A stretch of DNA of 64,000 nt from DATAYA01 sp963754235 (GTDB lineage: Bacteria; Pseudomonadota; Alphaproteobacteria; Acetobacterales; Acetobacteraceae). Location: assembly GCA_963754235.1 (NCBI GenBank), contig CAVWFK010000044.1:186001-250000 (forward strand). Direction: 5' to 3'. This document shows positions 45,579-54,722 of the stretch, in pieces (positions within the stretch are counted from its first letter, which is position 1; the number at the start of each line of letters is the position of its first letter). The notes beneath the pieces are model-generated. The model saw only the letters and a list, made by a program, of their open reading frames with translations. It was not told the origin of the DNA and searched no databases. The translations under genes and the position numbers were made by a program.

Positions 45579-46694
45579 ATGGCGATGACCCCTCTGGTGC
45601 GCTTCGCGGGCGTGCATAAATCCTTCGACGGCCGCAACGACGTGGTCCGCGATCTCTCGCTCGACGTGGCGCCGGGCGAGTTCCTGACCCTGCTCGGCCC
45701 GTCCGGCTCGGGCAAGACGACCACGCTGATGATGCTCGCCGGCTTCGAGACCCCGAGTGCCGGCGACATCCTGTTGGCCGGTGAGAGCCTGGCCGGCATC
45801 CCGGCCCATCGCCGGGGCATCGGCGTGGTGTTCCAGAGCTACGCGCTGTTTCCGCACATGACCGTGGCGGAGAACGTCGCCTTTCCCCTGGTCGCGCGCG
45901 GGATTGCGCGGGCGGCGCGGCGCGAGCGGGTGGAGCGGGCGCTGGCGATGGTGCGGCTGCCCGGCCTTGCCGCCCGCCGCCCGGCGCAGCTTTCGGGGGG
46001 GCAGCAGCAGCGGGTGGCGCTGGCGCGCGCGCTGGTGTTCGGGCCGAAGCTGATTCTGCTCGACGAGCCGCTGGGGGCACTCGACCGCGAGTTGCGCGAG
46101 GAGATGCAGGCCGAATTGCGCCGCCTCCATGCCGCCCTCGAGGTGACGCTGATCCACGTCACCCACGACCAGGCCGAGGCGCTGGCGCTGTCGGACCGGG
46201 TCGCGGTCATGCAGGGCGGACGGCTGTTGCAGGTGGCGCCGCCGCAGGCGCTCTATGACGCCCCGGCCTCGGCCTTCGTTGCCCGTTTCGTGGGCGAGAA
46301 CAACCGCCTGCCGGGCCGGGTTGGCGGCCGCGACCCGGACGAGGACGATCTGGCACTGATCCGCCTCGACGGCGGCCATTCCGTGCCGGCGCGACTCGCC
46401 GATGCCACACCCGGAGAGAGTTGCGTGCTGATGGTCCGCCCGGAGCGGATCGCGGTCGCACGGGCGGCGGCGGCGGAGATGGGTGAGCACGCGCTGCCGG
46501 CGACGCTGATCGAGGCGGTCCATCTGGGCGATCATCTGCGGCTGCGCTTCGCGCTGGCCGGCGGGGCCGAAATGGTGGTCAAGCGGCCGGCGGCGGCGGG
46601 AATGGGCGGGCTGGCGCCCGGCGGGGCGGCGGCCCTCGCCTTCTCGCCCCATCATGCCTGGGCATTCCGCCCGGAACCGGTGGCGCGGGATTGA
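45579..46694 (+). CDS. Spermidine/putrescine-type ABC transporter ATPase (PotA-like)
   Basis: A 371-aa ATPase. Walker A GPSGSGKTT, Q-loop FQSYALFPHMTVAENVAFPL, signature LSGGQQQRVALARAL, Walker B LILLDEPLGALD and HVTHDQ are intact. The C-terminal TOBE domain (FVGENNRLPGRV, then VLMVRPERIAV) marks the PotA/MalK branch. The ATG at 45579 was preferred to a TTG at 45555. A binding protein follows, but no permease genes are found in the window, so the system is incomplete here. Confidence 0.93.
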   Translation: MAMTPLVRFAGVHKSFDGRNDVVRDLSLDVAPGEFLTLLGPSGSGKTTTLMMLAGFETPSAGDILLAGESLAGIPAHRRGIGVVFQSYALFPHMTVAENVAFPLVARGIARAARRERVERALAMVRLPGLAARRPAQLSGGQQQRVALARALVFGPKLILLDEPLGALDRELREEMQAELRRLHAALEVTLIHVTHDQAEALALSDRVAVMQGGRLLQVAPPQALYDAPASAFVARFVGENNRLPGRVGGRDPDEDDLALIRLDGGHSVPARLADATPGESCVLMVRPERIAVARAAAAEMGEHALPATLIEAVHLGDHLRLRFALAGGAEMVVKRPAAAGMGGLAPGGAAALAFSPHHAWAFRPEPVARD

Positions 46695-46806
46695 CGCCGC
46701 GTTGCCGCGGCCATGCCGGGCGGACTATCGTGCCCGCGCAAGCCCGCCCAGACGCATTGCCGGCCGCGGTGCTGCCGCGGATTGCGATGCCGGATTGCCG
46801 GGGACG

Positions 46807-47835
46807 ATGATGAGACTGCGCCTCCTCTGCGCCGCGGGCGCGCTCGCCGTCTCTCTCGGTGCCCCGGCGTGGGCCGCGGGGGTCGTGGTCGCGACCGCGC
46901 CCGGCGCCTGGGCCGATGCGCTGCGGCAGGTGGTGTTCGACCCGTTCACGAAGGCAGCCGGAATCGCGGTGCGCACCGACTCCTATAGCGGCGGCATCGG
47001 CATCCTGCGCACACGGATCGAGAACGGCACCAATCCATGGGATCTCGTCGAGGTGCCGGGCGACACGCTGCAGCTCGGTTGCGCCGAGGCGCTGTTCGCG
47101 CCGATCGACATCAAGCGCCTGGGCGGTGCTGCGCGCTTCCGTCCCGAGGCAGTCAGCCGCTGCGGCGTCGGCTTCGTGCTGGCGGCGCTGGTGCTCTCGT
47201 GGGACCGCGACAAGTTCCAGGGAACGCCGAGCTGGGCGGATTTCTGGGACGTGGCCAAGTACCCGGGCAAGCGCGGATTGCGGCGCGGCGTGCGCACCAA
47301 TCTCGAGATCGCGCTGATGGCCGACGGGGTGGCGCCGGGCGACGTGTATTCGGTGTTGCGCACGTCCGACGGTGTGGAGCGCGCATTCCGCAAGCTCGAC
47401 CAGCTCAAGCCCTATATCGTGTGGTGGCGCACGCCGGCGCAGGCGGCCCGCATCCTGGGCTCGGGCGAAGTGCTGATGACCAGCGCCTTGAACGGCGCGG
47501 TCGCCGCAGCGAACCGCACCGGCGGCCGCAATTTCGGCATCCAGTGGACCGGCAGCCTCGACGAGGTGCTGAATTGGGCGCTGATTGCCGGGCGCACCGA
47601 TACCGATGCCGCATACCGGCTGATCACGTATGCGGTCGATCCGGCGCGCGAGGCGGCGCTTTCGGCGCTGGTTCCGTATGTCGGGCTGAGCAAGGGCGCG
47701 GAGGATCCGGTCGCGGCGGCCGACGACCCGGCCACGCCCGCGCACCGCAATGCCGGAGTGATGATCGACGACGCGTTCTGGCGCGACAATCTGGACCGGC
47801 TGAGCCAGCGCTTCGAAGCGTGGCTGGCGCATTGA
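46807..47835 (+). CDS. Polyamine-type ABC transporter substrate-binding protein
   Basis: A 342-aa periplasmic protein. Sec signal peptide RLRLLCAAGALAVSLGAPAW ending WAA; the mature part has GIAVRTDSYSGGIGILRTRI, NPWDLVEVPGDTLQLGCAEA, WADFWDVAKYPGKRGLRRGV and WWRTPAQAARILGSGEVLM, typical of PotD/SBP_bac_8. Two ATGs (46807, 46810) are possible. It follows the ATPase gene on the same strand; a toxin-antitoxin pair, not permeases, comes next. Confidence 0.9.
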   Translation: MMRLRLLCAAGALAVSLGAPAWAAGVVVATAPGAWADALRQVVFDPFTKAAGIAVRTDSYSGGIGILRTRIENGTNPWDLVEVPGDTLQLGCAEALFAPIDIKRLGGAARFRPEAVSRCGVGFVLAALVLSWDRDKFQGTPSWADFWDVAKYPGKRGLRRGVRTNLEIALMADGVAPGDVYSVLRTSDGVERAFRKLDQLKPYIVWWRTPAQAARILGSGEVLMTSALNGAVAAANRTGGRNFGIQWTGSLDEVLNWALIAGRTDTDAAYRLITYAVDPAREAALSALVPYVGLSKGAEDPVAAADDPATPAHRNAGVMIDDAFWRDNLDRLSQRFEAWLAH

Positions 47836-47888
47836 GGGTTCGGCGTCGGCCTGGACAATCTGGTCTTCAGATGGCTATAGTCGTCCCC

Positions 47889-48140
47889 ATGACCCAGCAC
47901 AGCGTCGCAGATGCAAAGGCGCATCTTTCCGACCTGATCGACCGCGCGCTGGAGGGCGAGGGCGTGGTCATCACACGGCACGGCCGACCGGTGGTGGAAT
48001 TGCGTCCGGTGCAGCCGCCGCCGCGGCGAGTGACGCGCGAGGCTCTCGATTGGCTCGCTGCTCGCCGCATCCCCACCCGGGCCGTAACCGATGCCGGAAC
48101 GTTCGTCAGCCAAATGCGCGACGAAGACGACGAGCGGTAA
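47889..48140 (+). CDS. Phd/YefM-family antitoxin
   Basis: 83 aa from the ATG at 47889 (89 aa from 47871). MTQHSVADAKAHLSDLIDRA with GVVITRHGRPVVEL is the Phd/YefM DNA-binding fold; the C-terminal tail is expected to wrap the toxin. Its end overlaps the start of the PIN toxin by about 50 bp. The pair probably represses its own promoter in 47836-47888. Confidence 0.92.
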   Translation: MTQHSVADAKAHLSDLIDRALEGEGVVITRHGRPVVELRPVQPPPRRVTREALDWLAARRIPTRAVTDAGTFVSQMRDEDDER

Positions 48141-48558
48141 GCTGTATTTGGACGCCAGCGTGCTGGTCGCGCTGGTGCTGGACGACCCGCTCTCGTCCCG
48201 GGCCTACGCATTGCTGGCGGGCACCACTCCGATACTCCTGGTCAGCGACTTTGCAGCGGCCGAGTTCGCCTCCACCGTGTCGCGCCGGGTACGGACCCGC
48301 GAGTACACGGTCCGTAGTGCACGCAGGGCCTTTTCGGAGCTGGATGCCTGGGCCGCCCGTGAAACACAACGGATCGAAACCACAGCCGCGGACGTGAAGG
48401 CCGCCGAGGCATTCCTTCGTCGGCTGGACCTGACCCTGCGAACACCGGATGCCCTCAATATCGCGATCGCCCAGCGGGAAAACACGGCGCTGGCGACGTT
48501 CGATGCCAAGATGGCAATCGCGGCCCGGACGCTCGGTACGGAAGTCGCGGCCGCATAG
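48091..48558 (+). CDS. PIN-domain toxin (VapC-like)
   Basis: 155 aa. LYLDASVLVALVLDD holds the first catalytic Asp, FAAAEFASTVSRRV the Glu, and TPDALNIAIAQRENTALATF with D(AKM) the remaining acidic residues of the metal-dependent RNase fold. The ATG at 48091 overlaps the antitoxin and gives a 23-residue lead before the first strand; no other start except CTG lies closer. Forms a toxin-antitoxin pair with the gene before it. Confidence 0.9.
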   Translation: MPERSSAKCATKTTSGKLYLDASVLVALVLDDPLSSRAYALLAGTTPILLVSDFAAAEFASTVSRRVRTREYTVRSARRAFSELDAWAARETQRIETTAADVKAAEAFLRRLDLTLRTPDALNIAIAQRENTALATFDAKMAIAARTLGTEVAAA

Positions 48559-48600
48559 GCCCGGTTTCGGGGACGGCTGCCTTCGTGCTAACCCCGCCCT

Positions 48601-49233
48601 ATGGACACGCTCGATCTTGCGCGCCTGCGCGCCACCCCAGTCGCGGCATCGCCCTTTCCGCACATTGTCGTGCGCGACTTCGTGCCCCCCGACGCGCTGC
48701 GCGCGGTCGCGGCCGACCTGCCGCCGATGCAGCGCCGCGGCTCGTTCCCGATCGGGGCGTTGCGGCTCGGTCCGGCCGCGCGTGCAATGGTGACCGAGCT
48801 GCAAGGCCCCGGCTTCCGCGAGGCGATCGCGACCAAGTTCGGCCTCGACCTCGCCTCGGCGCCGACGATGATCACCCTGCGCGGCCGCTCAAACGAACGC
48901 GACGGCAACATCCATCGCGACTTTGTCGCCAAGCGCGTGACGATCCTGCTCTATCTCAACCCGGAGACCGAGGCCTGGGCGCGGCAGGAGGGCTGCCTGC
49001 GACTGCTGCGCGACCCCGCCGACATCGAGAACTTTGAGGTCGAGGTGCCGCCGGTCGATGGCACGCTGCTCGCCTTCCCGAACGGCCCCGGCACCTGGCA
49101 TGGGCACAAGCGCTTCATCGGCCAGCGCTATGTCGTGCAGCTCAACTACATGACGAATGACGAACGGGCGCGCGCCGAGCTGCTGCGGCATCGGGTGAGC
49201 GCCGTGGTCAAACGGCTGCTGCCGGCGGCCTGA
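48601..49233 (+). CDS. 2OG-Fe(II) oxygenase-like protein
   Basis: 210 aa. The iron site is visible as NIHRDFVAKRVTILLYLNPE (HxD) and FPNGPGTWHGHKRFIGQRYV (distal His and the Arg that binds 2-oxoglutarate). FPHIVVRDFVPPDALRAVAA is the usual prolyl-4-hydroxylase-like N-terminus. It may be an oxygenase acting on a small molecule or a protein; the substrate is unknown. The stop codon at 49231 marks the exact point where the truncated integrase sequence begins. Confidence 0.85.
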   Translation: MDTLDLARLRATPVAASPFPHIVVRDFVPPDALRAVAADLPPMQRRGSFPIGALRLGPAARAMVTELQGPGFREAIATKFGLDLASAPTMITLRGRSNERDGNIHRDFVAKRVTILLYLNPETEAWARQEGCLRLLRDPADIENFEVEVPPVDGTLLAFPNGPGTWHGHKRFIGQRYVVQLNYMTNDERARAELLRHRVSAVVKRLLPAA

Positions 49234-49234
49234 G

Positions 49235-49806
49235 AACAGGCCCGGGAGGAGGTCAGCCGGTTCCTCGACGCAGTCGAAATGCTCAAGCACCGTGTCATCC
49301 TGACCGTCTGCTACGCGGCGGGTCTGCGGATTTCCGAAGCCGTTCGCCTGACACCTGCCGCGATCGATAGCCAGCGCATGGTGATTCGCGTGGACGCGGG
49401 CAAAGGGCGGAAGGACCGGTACGTGATGCTCTCGCCCGTGCTGCTGGGCGTCCTGCGAAGCTATTGGCGCACCGCCCGCCCGCAAGAGTGGCTATTCCCC
49501 GGCGACCTGCCCGGGCGACCGATCACGGCTTCCGCCGTGGAGGACATCTGCCGAAAAGTGCGGCGCCAGGCCAACATCGCCAAGCCGGTCACGCCCCACG
49601 CATTGCGCCACGCCTTTGCCGTCCACCTGCTCGAGTTCGGCGCTGACCTGCGCACCATTCAATTGCTGCTCGGCCATCGCAGTCTGAGCACCACCGCCCG
49701 CTACCTGCGCCTCGCGACCAGCAGGGTGTGCGCCACGGCCAGCCCGCTGGATGCCTTGCGGACAGATGCTCGCGCCATCGCCTATCCCGTGCCGGCGCCC
49801 GCCTGA
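49235..49806 (+). pseudogene. Tyrosine recombinase/integrase, N-terminally truncated
   Basis: The catalytic domain is present: YAAGLRISEAVRLTPAAID (Arg I), GKGRKDRYVMLSP (Lys), HALRHAFAVHLLE (HxxR) and LLGHRSLSTTARYLRL (His and Tyr nucleophile). It reads open from 49235 without a start (AREEVSRFLDAVEMLKHR), the first ATG being at 49279. About 80-100 residues of the DNA-binding core domain are absent. It lies 9 bp before the IS91 transposase and belongs to the same element. Confidence 0.85.
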
Positions 49807-49815
49807 TCCGGCACG

Positions 49816-50997
49816 ATGCGCCCCGCGCTGGAGGTGGCGGATGTTTTCCGCCGCCACGGCCCGGTGTACCGGCAGGCCCACGCCGCTCATCTCGGCAGTA
49901 CCGAACGCCGCGTCATGGCGGCGATCGAGGCGTGCCGGACGCCGGCGCTGGGCGGCCATGTCGAGCACTGTGCCGATTGTGGACTGGTTCGTTGCGCCTA
50001 CAACTCCTGTCGCGATCGGCACTGCCCGAAGTGCCAGGGTCTGGCACGCGCCGAGTGGCTGGAAGCGCGCCAGGCAGAACTGCTGCCGGTGCCGTACTTC
50101 CATGTCGTGTTCACCCTGCCGGCGCCGGCCGCCGAGATCGCGTTCCACAACAAGGCGGTCGTCTACGCCATCCTGTTTCGTGCCGCGGCGGAGGCGCTGC
50201 GCAGCGTCGCCGCCGACCCTCGCTACCTCGGCGCCGAGATCGGCGCCATCGCAGTGCTGCACACCTGGGGACAAGCGCTGCACCATCATCCGCATCTTCA
50301 CTGCATCGTCCCCGGTGGCGGGCTTTCATTGGATCAGACACGCTGGATCGGCTGCCCACCCGGATTCTTTCTGCCCGTGCGCGTGCTCTCCCGCTGCTTC
50401 CGCGAGCTGTTCCTGCACCAGCTGCGCACCGCCTTTGCCAATGCTGAACTCCGCTTCCCCAGCGCTCTCGCCGCCTTGGCCGATCCTGCCGCGTTCGCAG
50501 CAGGGCTCGACGCGCTAGCCCGGATCGAATGGGTCGTCTTCGCCAAGGCCCCGTTCGCCGGACCCGAGCAGGTGCTCGGCTATCTCGGCCGCTACACCCA
50601 CCGCGTTGCCATCGCCAACAGCCGCCTGGTCGAATTCGCCGACGGCCACGTCAGCTTCACCTGGAAGGACTATCGGCAGGACGGCAAAAGCAAGGTCATG
50701 ACACTCTCGGCCAACGAGTTCATCCGACGCTTCCTGCAGCATACCGTGCCCAACGGCTTTCACCGCATCCGCCACATCGGCTTCCTTGCCAACAGCCATC
50801 GCACCAAGAAGCTGGCGCTGTGCCGCGAGCTGCTCGCCGCGCCGCCACCGCCGGAAGCTCCACCGCCGCGCCGGTGGCAGGATCGCCTCCGCGACCTCAC
50901 CGGCCAAGCGGTCGATGTCTGCCCCTGCTGCGGCGGCCAGATGCTGACCTGCGGTACGCTGCCGCCGCGCCCACCCATGTGGTGCGATAGCTCATGA
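49816..50997 (+). CDS. IS91-family (HUH) transposase
   Basis: 393 aa. N-terminal zinc-binding part CADCGLVRCAYNSCRDRHCP with KCQ; the HUH motif is HHHPHLHCIVPGGGLS; the catalytic Tyr region is LGYLGRYTHRVAIANSRLVE. A second Cys cluster (VCPCCGG) lies near the C-terminus. Such enzymes nick single strands and move by rolling-circle replication with little target duplication. The frame is complete. Confidence 0.93.
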   Translation: MRPALEVADVFRRHGPVYRQAHAAHLGSTERRVMAAIEACRTPALGGHVEHCADCGLVRCAYNSCRDRHCPKCQGLARAEWLEARQAELLPVPYFHVVFTLPAPAAEIAFHNKAVVYAILFRAAAEALRSVAADPRYLGAEIGAIAVLHTWGQALHHHPHLHCIVPGGGLSLDQTRWIGCPPGFFLPVRVLSRCFRELFLHQLRTAFANAELRFPSALAALADPAAFAAGLDALARIEWVVFAKAPFAGPEQVLGYLGRYTHRVAIANSRLVEFADGHVSFTWKDYRQDGKSKVMTLSANEFIRRFLQHTVPNGFHRIRHIGFLANSHRTKKLALCRELLAAPPPPEAPPPRRWQDRLRDLTGQAVDVCPCCGGQMLTCGTLPPRPPMWCDSS

Positions 50998-51277
50998 ACC
51001 AGCCTCCGTTGCTGCCCATCCGCTCCGTCCTGCCAGGGAACACCAACCATGGCGGTCATCAGCGCGTGCCGCGCGGCGCCATGTTCGCCACCTTCGCGTC
51101 CCGAGATCGCAAAGACGGCCTCACCCAACCGATCATGCGGGCGTCAGCGCTGCCAGCCGCCGCATCACGCACGTCAAGCGCCCGCAAGCAATCCTTCGAA
51201 CCGCCCTGCACAGACCCTCATCGACCGCCGGCGCGCTACAATCCCCATAGCCGCCGCTGACCGCAGTTCAGTCCAAT

Positions 51278-51358
51278 GCGTTTTTGGTTCACCGGCGCGG
51301 CCACCATCACCGTGCACCGATGGCAACGCTCGTGCGCCGCGCCGCCAAACCAAAAACG
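51278..51358. repeat. 11-bp inverted repeat bordering an 80-bp segment
   Basis: CGTTTTTGGTT at 51279-51289 and AACCAAAAACG at 51348-51358 are exact complements. The segment between is GC-rich and non-coding. It could be a terminator-like hairpin or the remaining ends of a small mobile element, next to the disrupted GST gene. Confidence 0.55.
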
Positions 51359-51428
51359 TCTTCATTATCAGGGCAACCCGGCATCTGCCGCGGCACGTCG
51401 GAATCGCCGGGGCATGTCGGAATCCGGG

Positions 51429-51751
51429 TGTCACCTTCGTCCTCCATGTGGCCGAGCTGTTCCATGCCGAGGAGGCCTGGGGCCAAGCAGCGGCGATCGG
51501 CGGCAGAAGCCGCAGTGAAAGCACGTCTGGCGGCACTCTCGGCATGGCTGGACGGAAGCGAGTACCTTGAGCGGCGTTTCACCGCGGCGGACCTGTTGAT
51601 GGTAACGGTGCTGCGCATCCTCCGTCACACCGAGCTGGTCCAGCAGACGCCCGGCCTCGACGCCTATCGCCGACGCTGAGAAGCGCCTCCCGCATTCCAG
51701 AAGGCGCTTGCCGATCAACTGGCCTGCTATACGGAGATAGCGGCTGCCTGA
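51429..51751 (+). pseudogene. Glutathione S-transferase gene remnant
   Basis: The C-terminal helical domain of a GST is recognisable: AELFHAEEAW, then RSAAEAAVKARLAALSAWLD, RRFTAADLLMVTVLRILRHT and, after the stop, AFQKALADQLACYTE. The N-terminal thioredoxin-like domain is absent. At least two lesions are present, an extra G in the run at 51479-51482 and a TGA at 51677-51679 where CYS (TGC) is expected. The loss of the first half is best explained by the IS91-type element upstream. Confidence 0.75.
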
Positions 51752-51804
51752 GCCTCTTCCGCCGCGCCGCGCGCGGGCGCATCCTGCCCGCGGGAGGTGC
51801 AGGC

Positions 51805-53464
51805 GTGGAGGGCAGCGACCCCGCGGCGGTCCGGCTCGACTATGTTCGCTCGGCGGACCAGTTGGCGACGGCCCCGGTGCACCATCCGGTGATCGTGGTC
51901 GGCGCCGGACCGGTCGGCCTCGCCTGCGCGATCGACCTCGCGCGGCACGGCGTCGACGTCGTGGTGCTCGACGAGGACGACACGCTTGCCAGCGGCTCGC
52001 GCGCGATCTGCTTCGCCAAGCGCACGCTGGAGATTTTCGATCGGCTCGGCTGCGGCGAGCGCATGGTCGAGAAGGGCGTGAGCTGGCAGGTCGGGCGCGT
52101 GTTTTTCCGCGACGCGCTCGCCTATCAGTTCGATCTGCTGCCCGAGGCGGGGCACCGCCGGCCGGCGTTCATCAACCTGCAGCAGGTACTATGTCGAGGC
52201 ATTCTTGCTGGAACGCGCGCAATCGCTGCCGGGGATCGACCTGCGCTGGCGCAATCGGGTCAGTGGCGTGCGCGCGGCAGCCGACGGTGTGGCCCTCAGG
52301 ATCAATACGCCGGACGGCGCCTATGATCTGACCTGCGATTATCTGATCGCCGCCGATGGCGGCCGCAGCGGGGTGCGGGCGCTGATGGGGCTGGAGACGC
52401 ACGGCCAGACGTTCCACGACCGCTTCCTGATCGCCGATGTGCGAATGCACGCGCCATTCCCGGCGGAGCGCTGGTTCTGGTTCGACCCGCCCTTCCATCC
52501 CGGACAGTCTGTGCTGCTGCACCGCCAGCCGGACGACGTGTGGCGCATCGATTTCCAGCTCGGCTGGGACGCCGATCCGGCAGCCGAGCGCCAGCCGGAG
52601 CGGGTGATCCCGCGGGTGCGTGCGCTGCTCGGCGCCGATGTCGGCTTCGAGCTCGTGTGGTGCAGCGTCTATACTTTCTCCTGTCAGCGGATGGAGCGGT
52701 TCCGGCATGGCCGCGTGCTGTTCGCGGGCGACGCGGCGCATGGCGTCTCGCCGTTCGGCGCGCGTGGGGCGAATGGGGGGGTGCAAGACGCCGAGAATCT
52801 GGCCTGGAAGCTCGCCTGGGTGCTGAAGGAAAAAGCGCCAGACGCGCTGCTCGACAGCTACGGCGCGGAACGCGAGGCAGCGGCGGACGAGAACATCCTG
52901 AACTCCACGCGCAGCACCGATTTCATCACGCCGAAGAATGCCGCGAGCCGGGCGTTTCGCGACGCGACGCTGACGCTTGCGCGTGATTATCCGTTCGCGC
53001 GGCGGCTGGTGAACAGCGGGCGGCTGTCGGTGCCGGCGGTGTTTTCCGGCTCGCCGCTGAACACGTCCGATGCGGACGCGTTCGTGGGCGGCCTGGTGCC
53101 GGGCGCGCCGTGCGCCGACGCGCCGATCCGTGCGGAGGGGCGGGAAGGCTGGCTGCTCGACGAGGTGGGCGACGCGTTCGTGGCACTCGGCTTCGGGGGC
53201 GCGGAGCAGGCGGACGCGATGGCGGGCCTCGGAGAACATCTGGCAGTGCGACCGGTCCTCGTTGTGCCGGCGGGGACGGCGGCGCTGCCGCGTCGTGACC
53301 TGCGGGTGATCGAGGATGCCGAGGCGCTGCTCGCGCCGCGCTATGACGCGGCACCGGGCACGCTCTATCTGCTGCGGCCGGACCAGCACGTGGCCGCGCG
53401 GTTCCGGCGGATCAGCGCGGGTGCGGTCCGCGCCGCGTTGGCGCGTGCCGCGGGAGGGGTGTGA
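51805..53464 (+). pseudogene. FAD-dependent monooxygenase (UbiH/PHBH-like), frameshifted
   Basis: About 553 codons after repair. GTG at 51805 with GGGAGG 8 bases upstream. HHPVIVVGAGPVGLACAIDL is the FAD-binding GxGxxG, CDYLIAADGGRSGVRALMG the DG motif, and GRVLFAGDAAHGVSPFGARG the GD motif; the C-terminal thioredoxin-like domain ends YLLRPDQHVAARFRR. The frame breaks at 52185-52186: with one G fewer the protein reads NLQQYYVEAFLLERAQSLPG. Aromatic hydroxylation is likely. Its stop overlaps the DUF2783 start (TGATG). Confidence 0.92.
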
Positions 53465-53712
53465 TGCTGAACACGGAAGCGAACATCGCCGCCCCGGATG
53501 ATTTCTACGCCGCCCTGATCGAGATGCACCGTGGTCTCACCCCGGAGCTGAGCGCGCTCGTCAATGCGCGGTTGATTCTGCTGCTGGCAAATCATGTCGG
53601 AAACACAACGATTTTGCGTGAGGCAATAGTCGCCGCAAGGAGCATTCTTGACGAAAAGGGGGCTGGGGCCGTCGGCCCCAGCGGGGTCGAGGGGCAGCGC
53701 CCCTCGCCTTGA
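53464..53712 (+). CDS. DUF2783 domain protein with repeat-derived C-terminal tail
   Basis: 82 aa. DDFYAALIEMHRGLTPELSA and LVNARLILLLANHVGN are the DUF2783 core (residues 12-60), a small helical protein regularly found next to FAD monooxygenases and MBL hydrolases. The last 17 or so residues (GAGAVGPSGVEGQRPSP) are encoded by the half copy of repeat C at 53656-53711, so the natural stop has been replaced. The start overlaps the monooxygenase stop by one base. Confidence 0.88.
   Translation: MLNTEANIAAPDDFYAALIEMHRGLTPELSALVNARLILLLANHVGNTTILREAIVAARSILDEKGAGAVGPSGVEGQRPSP
53656..53711. repeat. Palindromic repeat family C, copy 2 (second half only)
   Basis: GGGGCCGTCGGCCCC, then AGCGGGGTCGAGGGGC and AGCGCCCCTCGCCTTG. 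It forms the 3' end of the DUF2783 gene and ends 18 bp before the MBL start. The missing first half is found as copy 3, after the MBL gene. Confidence 0.82.
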
Positions 53713-53729
53713 GCCAAGAGGAGCAACGC

Positions 53730-54722
53730 ATGTCAGCCTTCGCGAGCACCAAGGATCTTGCCGACAAGACGATCAGCTTCGACGAGTTGGCGCCGGGGCT
53801 TTATGGCTACACCGCCGAGGGCGATCCCAATTCCGGTGTCGTGATCGGCGACGCGTCGGTGTTGGTCGTCGATGCGCAGGCGACGCCCGCGATGGCGCGG
53901 GACGTGATCGCGCGCATCCGCACCGTGACCGACAAGCCGATCCGGCATGTCGTGCTGTCGCATTATCACGCGGTGCGCGTGCTGGGGGCCTCCGCTTATG
54001 AAGGGGCCGAGATCATCGCGTCCGATGTGACGCGCGCGATGATCGAGGAGCGCGGGCAACAGGATATGGACAGCGAGATCGGCCGCTTCCCGCGCCTGTT
54101 CCGCGGGCGCGATTCAATCCCCGGCCTGACCTGGCCCACGCTCGCCTTCCATCAGCGGATGACCCTCTGGCTTGGCAAACGCGAGGTGCAGATCATCCAT
54201 ATCGGCCGCAGCCACACCGCGGGCGACACGATCATTTGGCTGCCGAAGGAGCGGGTGCTGTTCTCGGGCGATTGCGTGGAGTATGGTGCAACACCCTATT
54301 GCGGCGACGCGCATTTCGCCGACTGGCCGGGCACGCTGGCGGCAATCGCGGCCCTCGGGCCGGAGCATCTGGTGCCGGGGCGCGGGCGCAGCCTCTTGGG
54401 TACGGCACAGGTGCGCGAAGGCATCGAGCAGACGGCTTCTTTCACCGCCGATCTGTTCGGGCGGGTGAAGCAGGGGGTGGCGAGCGGCCTCGACCTGAAG
54501 GCGATTTACGATGACGCGATGACGTTCCTGCGCCCGAAATACGGGCATTGGGTCATCTTCGAGCATTGTATGCCGTTCGACGTGTCGCGCGCTTATGACG
54601 AGGCGAAGGGCATCGACCACCCGCGCATCTGGACGGCCGAGCGCGATCTGGAGATGTGGGGGGCGTTGCAGCAACGAAGGTCGGGGCTCTGCCCCGAACC
54701 CCGTCAAGGGCACAGCCCTTGA
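53730..54722 (+). CDS. MBL-fold metallo-hydrolase with altered metal motif and repeat-derived tail
   Basis: 330 aa. LSHYHAVRVLGASAY is in the place of HxHxDH, so the Asp and second His are replaced by Val and Arg. Other ligands are present: GRSHTAGDTIIWLP (His), LFSGDCVEYGATPYCGD (Asp) and FEHCMPFDV (His). One metal site is probably changed. The last residues (RSGLCPEPRQGHSP) come from half copy 3 of repeat C. AGAGGAG precedes the ATG at 53730. By context it may hydrolyse a thioester or lactone formed in an aromatic pathway. Confidence 0.88.
   Translation: MSAFASTKDLADKTISFDELAPGLYGYTAEGDPNSGVVIGDASVLVVDAQATPAMARDVIARIRTVTDKPIRHVVLSHYHAVRVLGASAYEGAEIIASDVTRAMIEERGQQDMDSEIGRFPRLFRGRDSIPGLTWPTLAFHQRMTLWLGKREVQIIHIGRSHTAGDTIIWLPKERVLFSGDCVEYGATPYCGDAHFADWPGTLAAIAALGPEHLVPGRGRSLLGTAQVREGIEQTASFTADLFGRVKQGVASGLDLKAIYDDAMTFLRPKYGHWVIFEHCMPFDVSRAYDEAKGIDHPRIWTAERDLEMWGALQQRRSGLCPEPRQGHSP

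Larger units (their letters stand above)
49234..51262 (+). mobile_element. IS91-type element with tyrosine recombinase, left end lost
   Basis: Contains a truncated integrase (49235-49806) and an IS91-family transposase (49816-50997), a pairing common in alphaproteobacteria. The left end is missing, since the integrase lacks its N-terminal domain and joins directly to the oxygenase stop. The right end cannot be fixed; 50998-51262 is non-coding and probably holds it. Rolling-circle elements of this type can drag neighbouring DNA, which could explain the truncated genes nearby. Confidence 0.7.

Noticed and set aside
50994..51260. An 88-codon frame after the IS91 transposase
   Set aside because: Low-complexity, no motif, no ribosome site, and it lies where the element's non-coding right end is expected.
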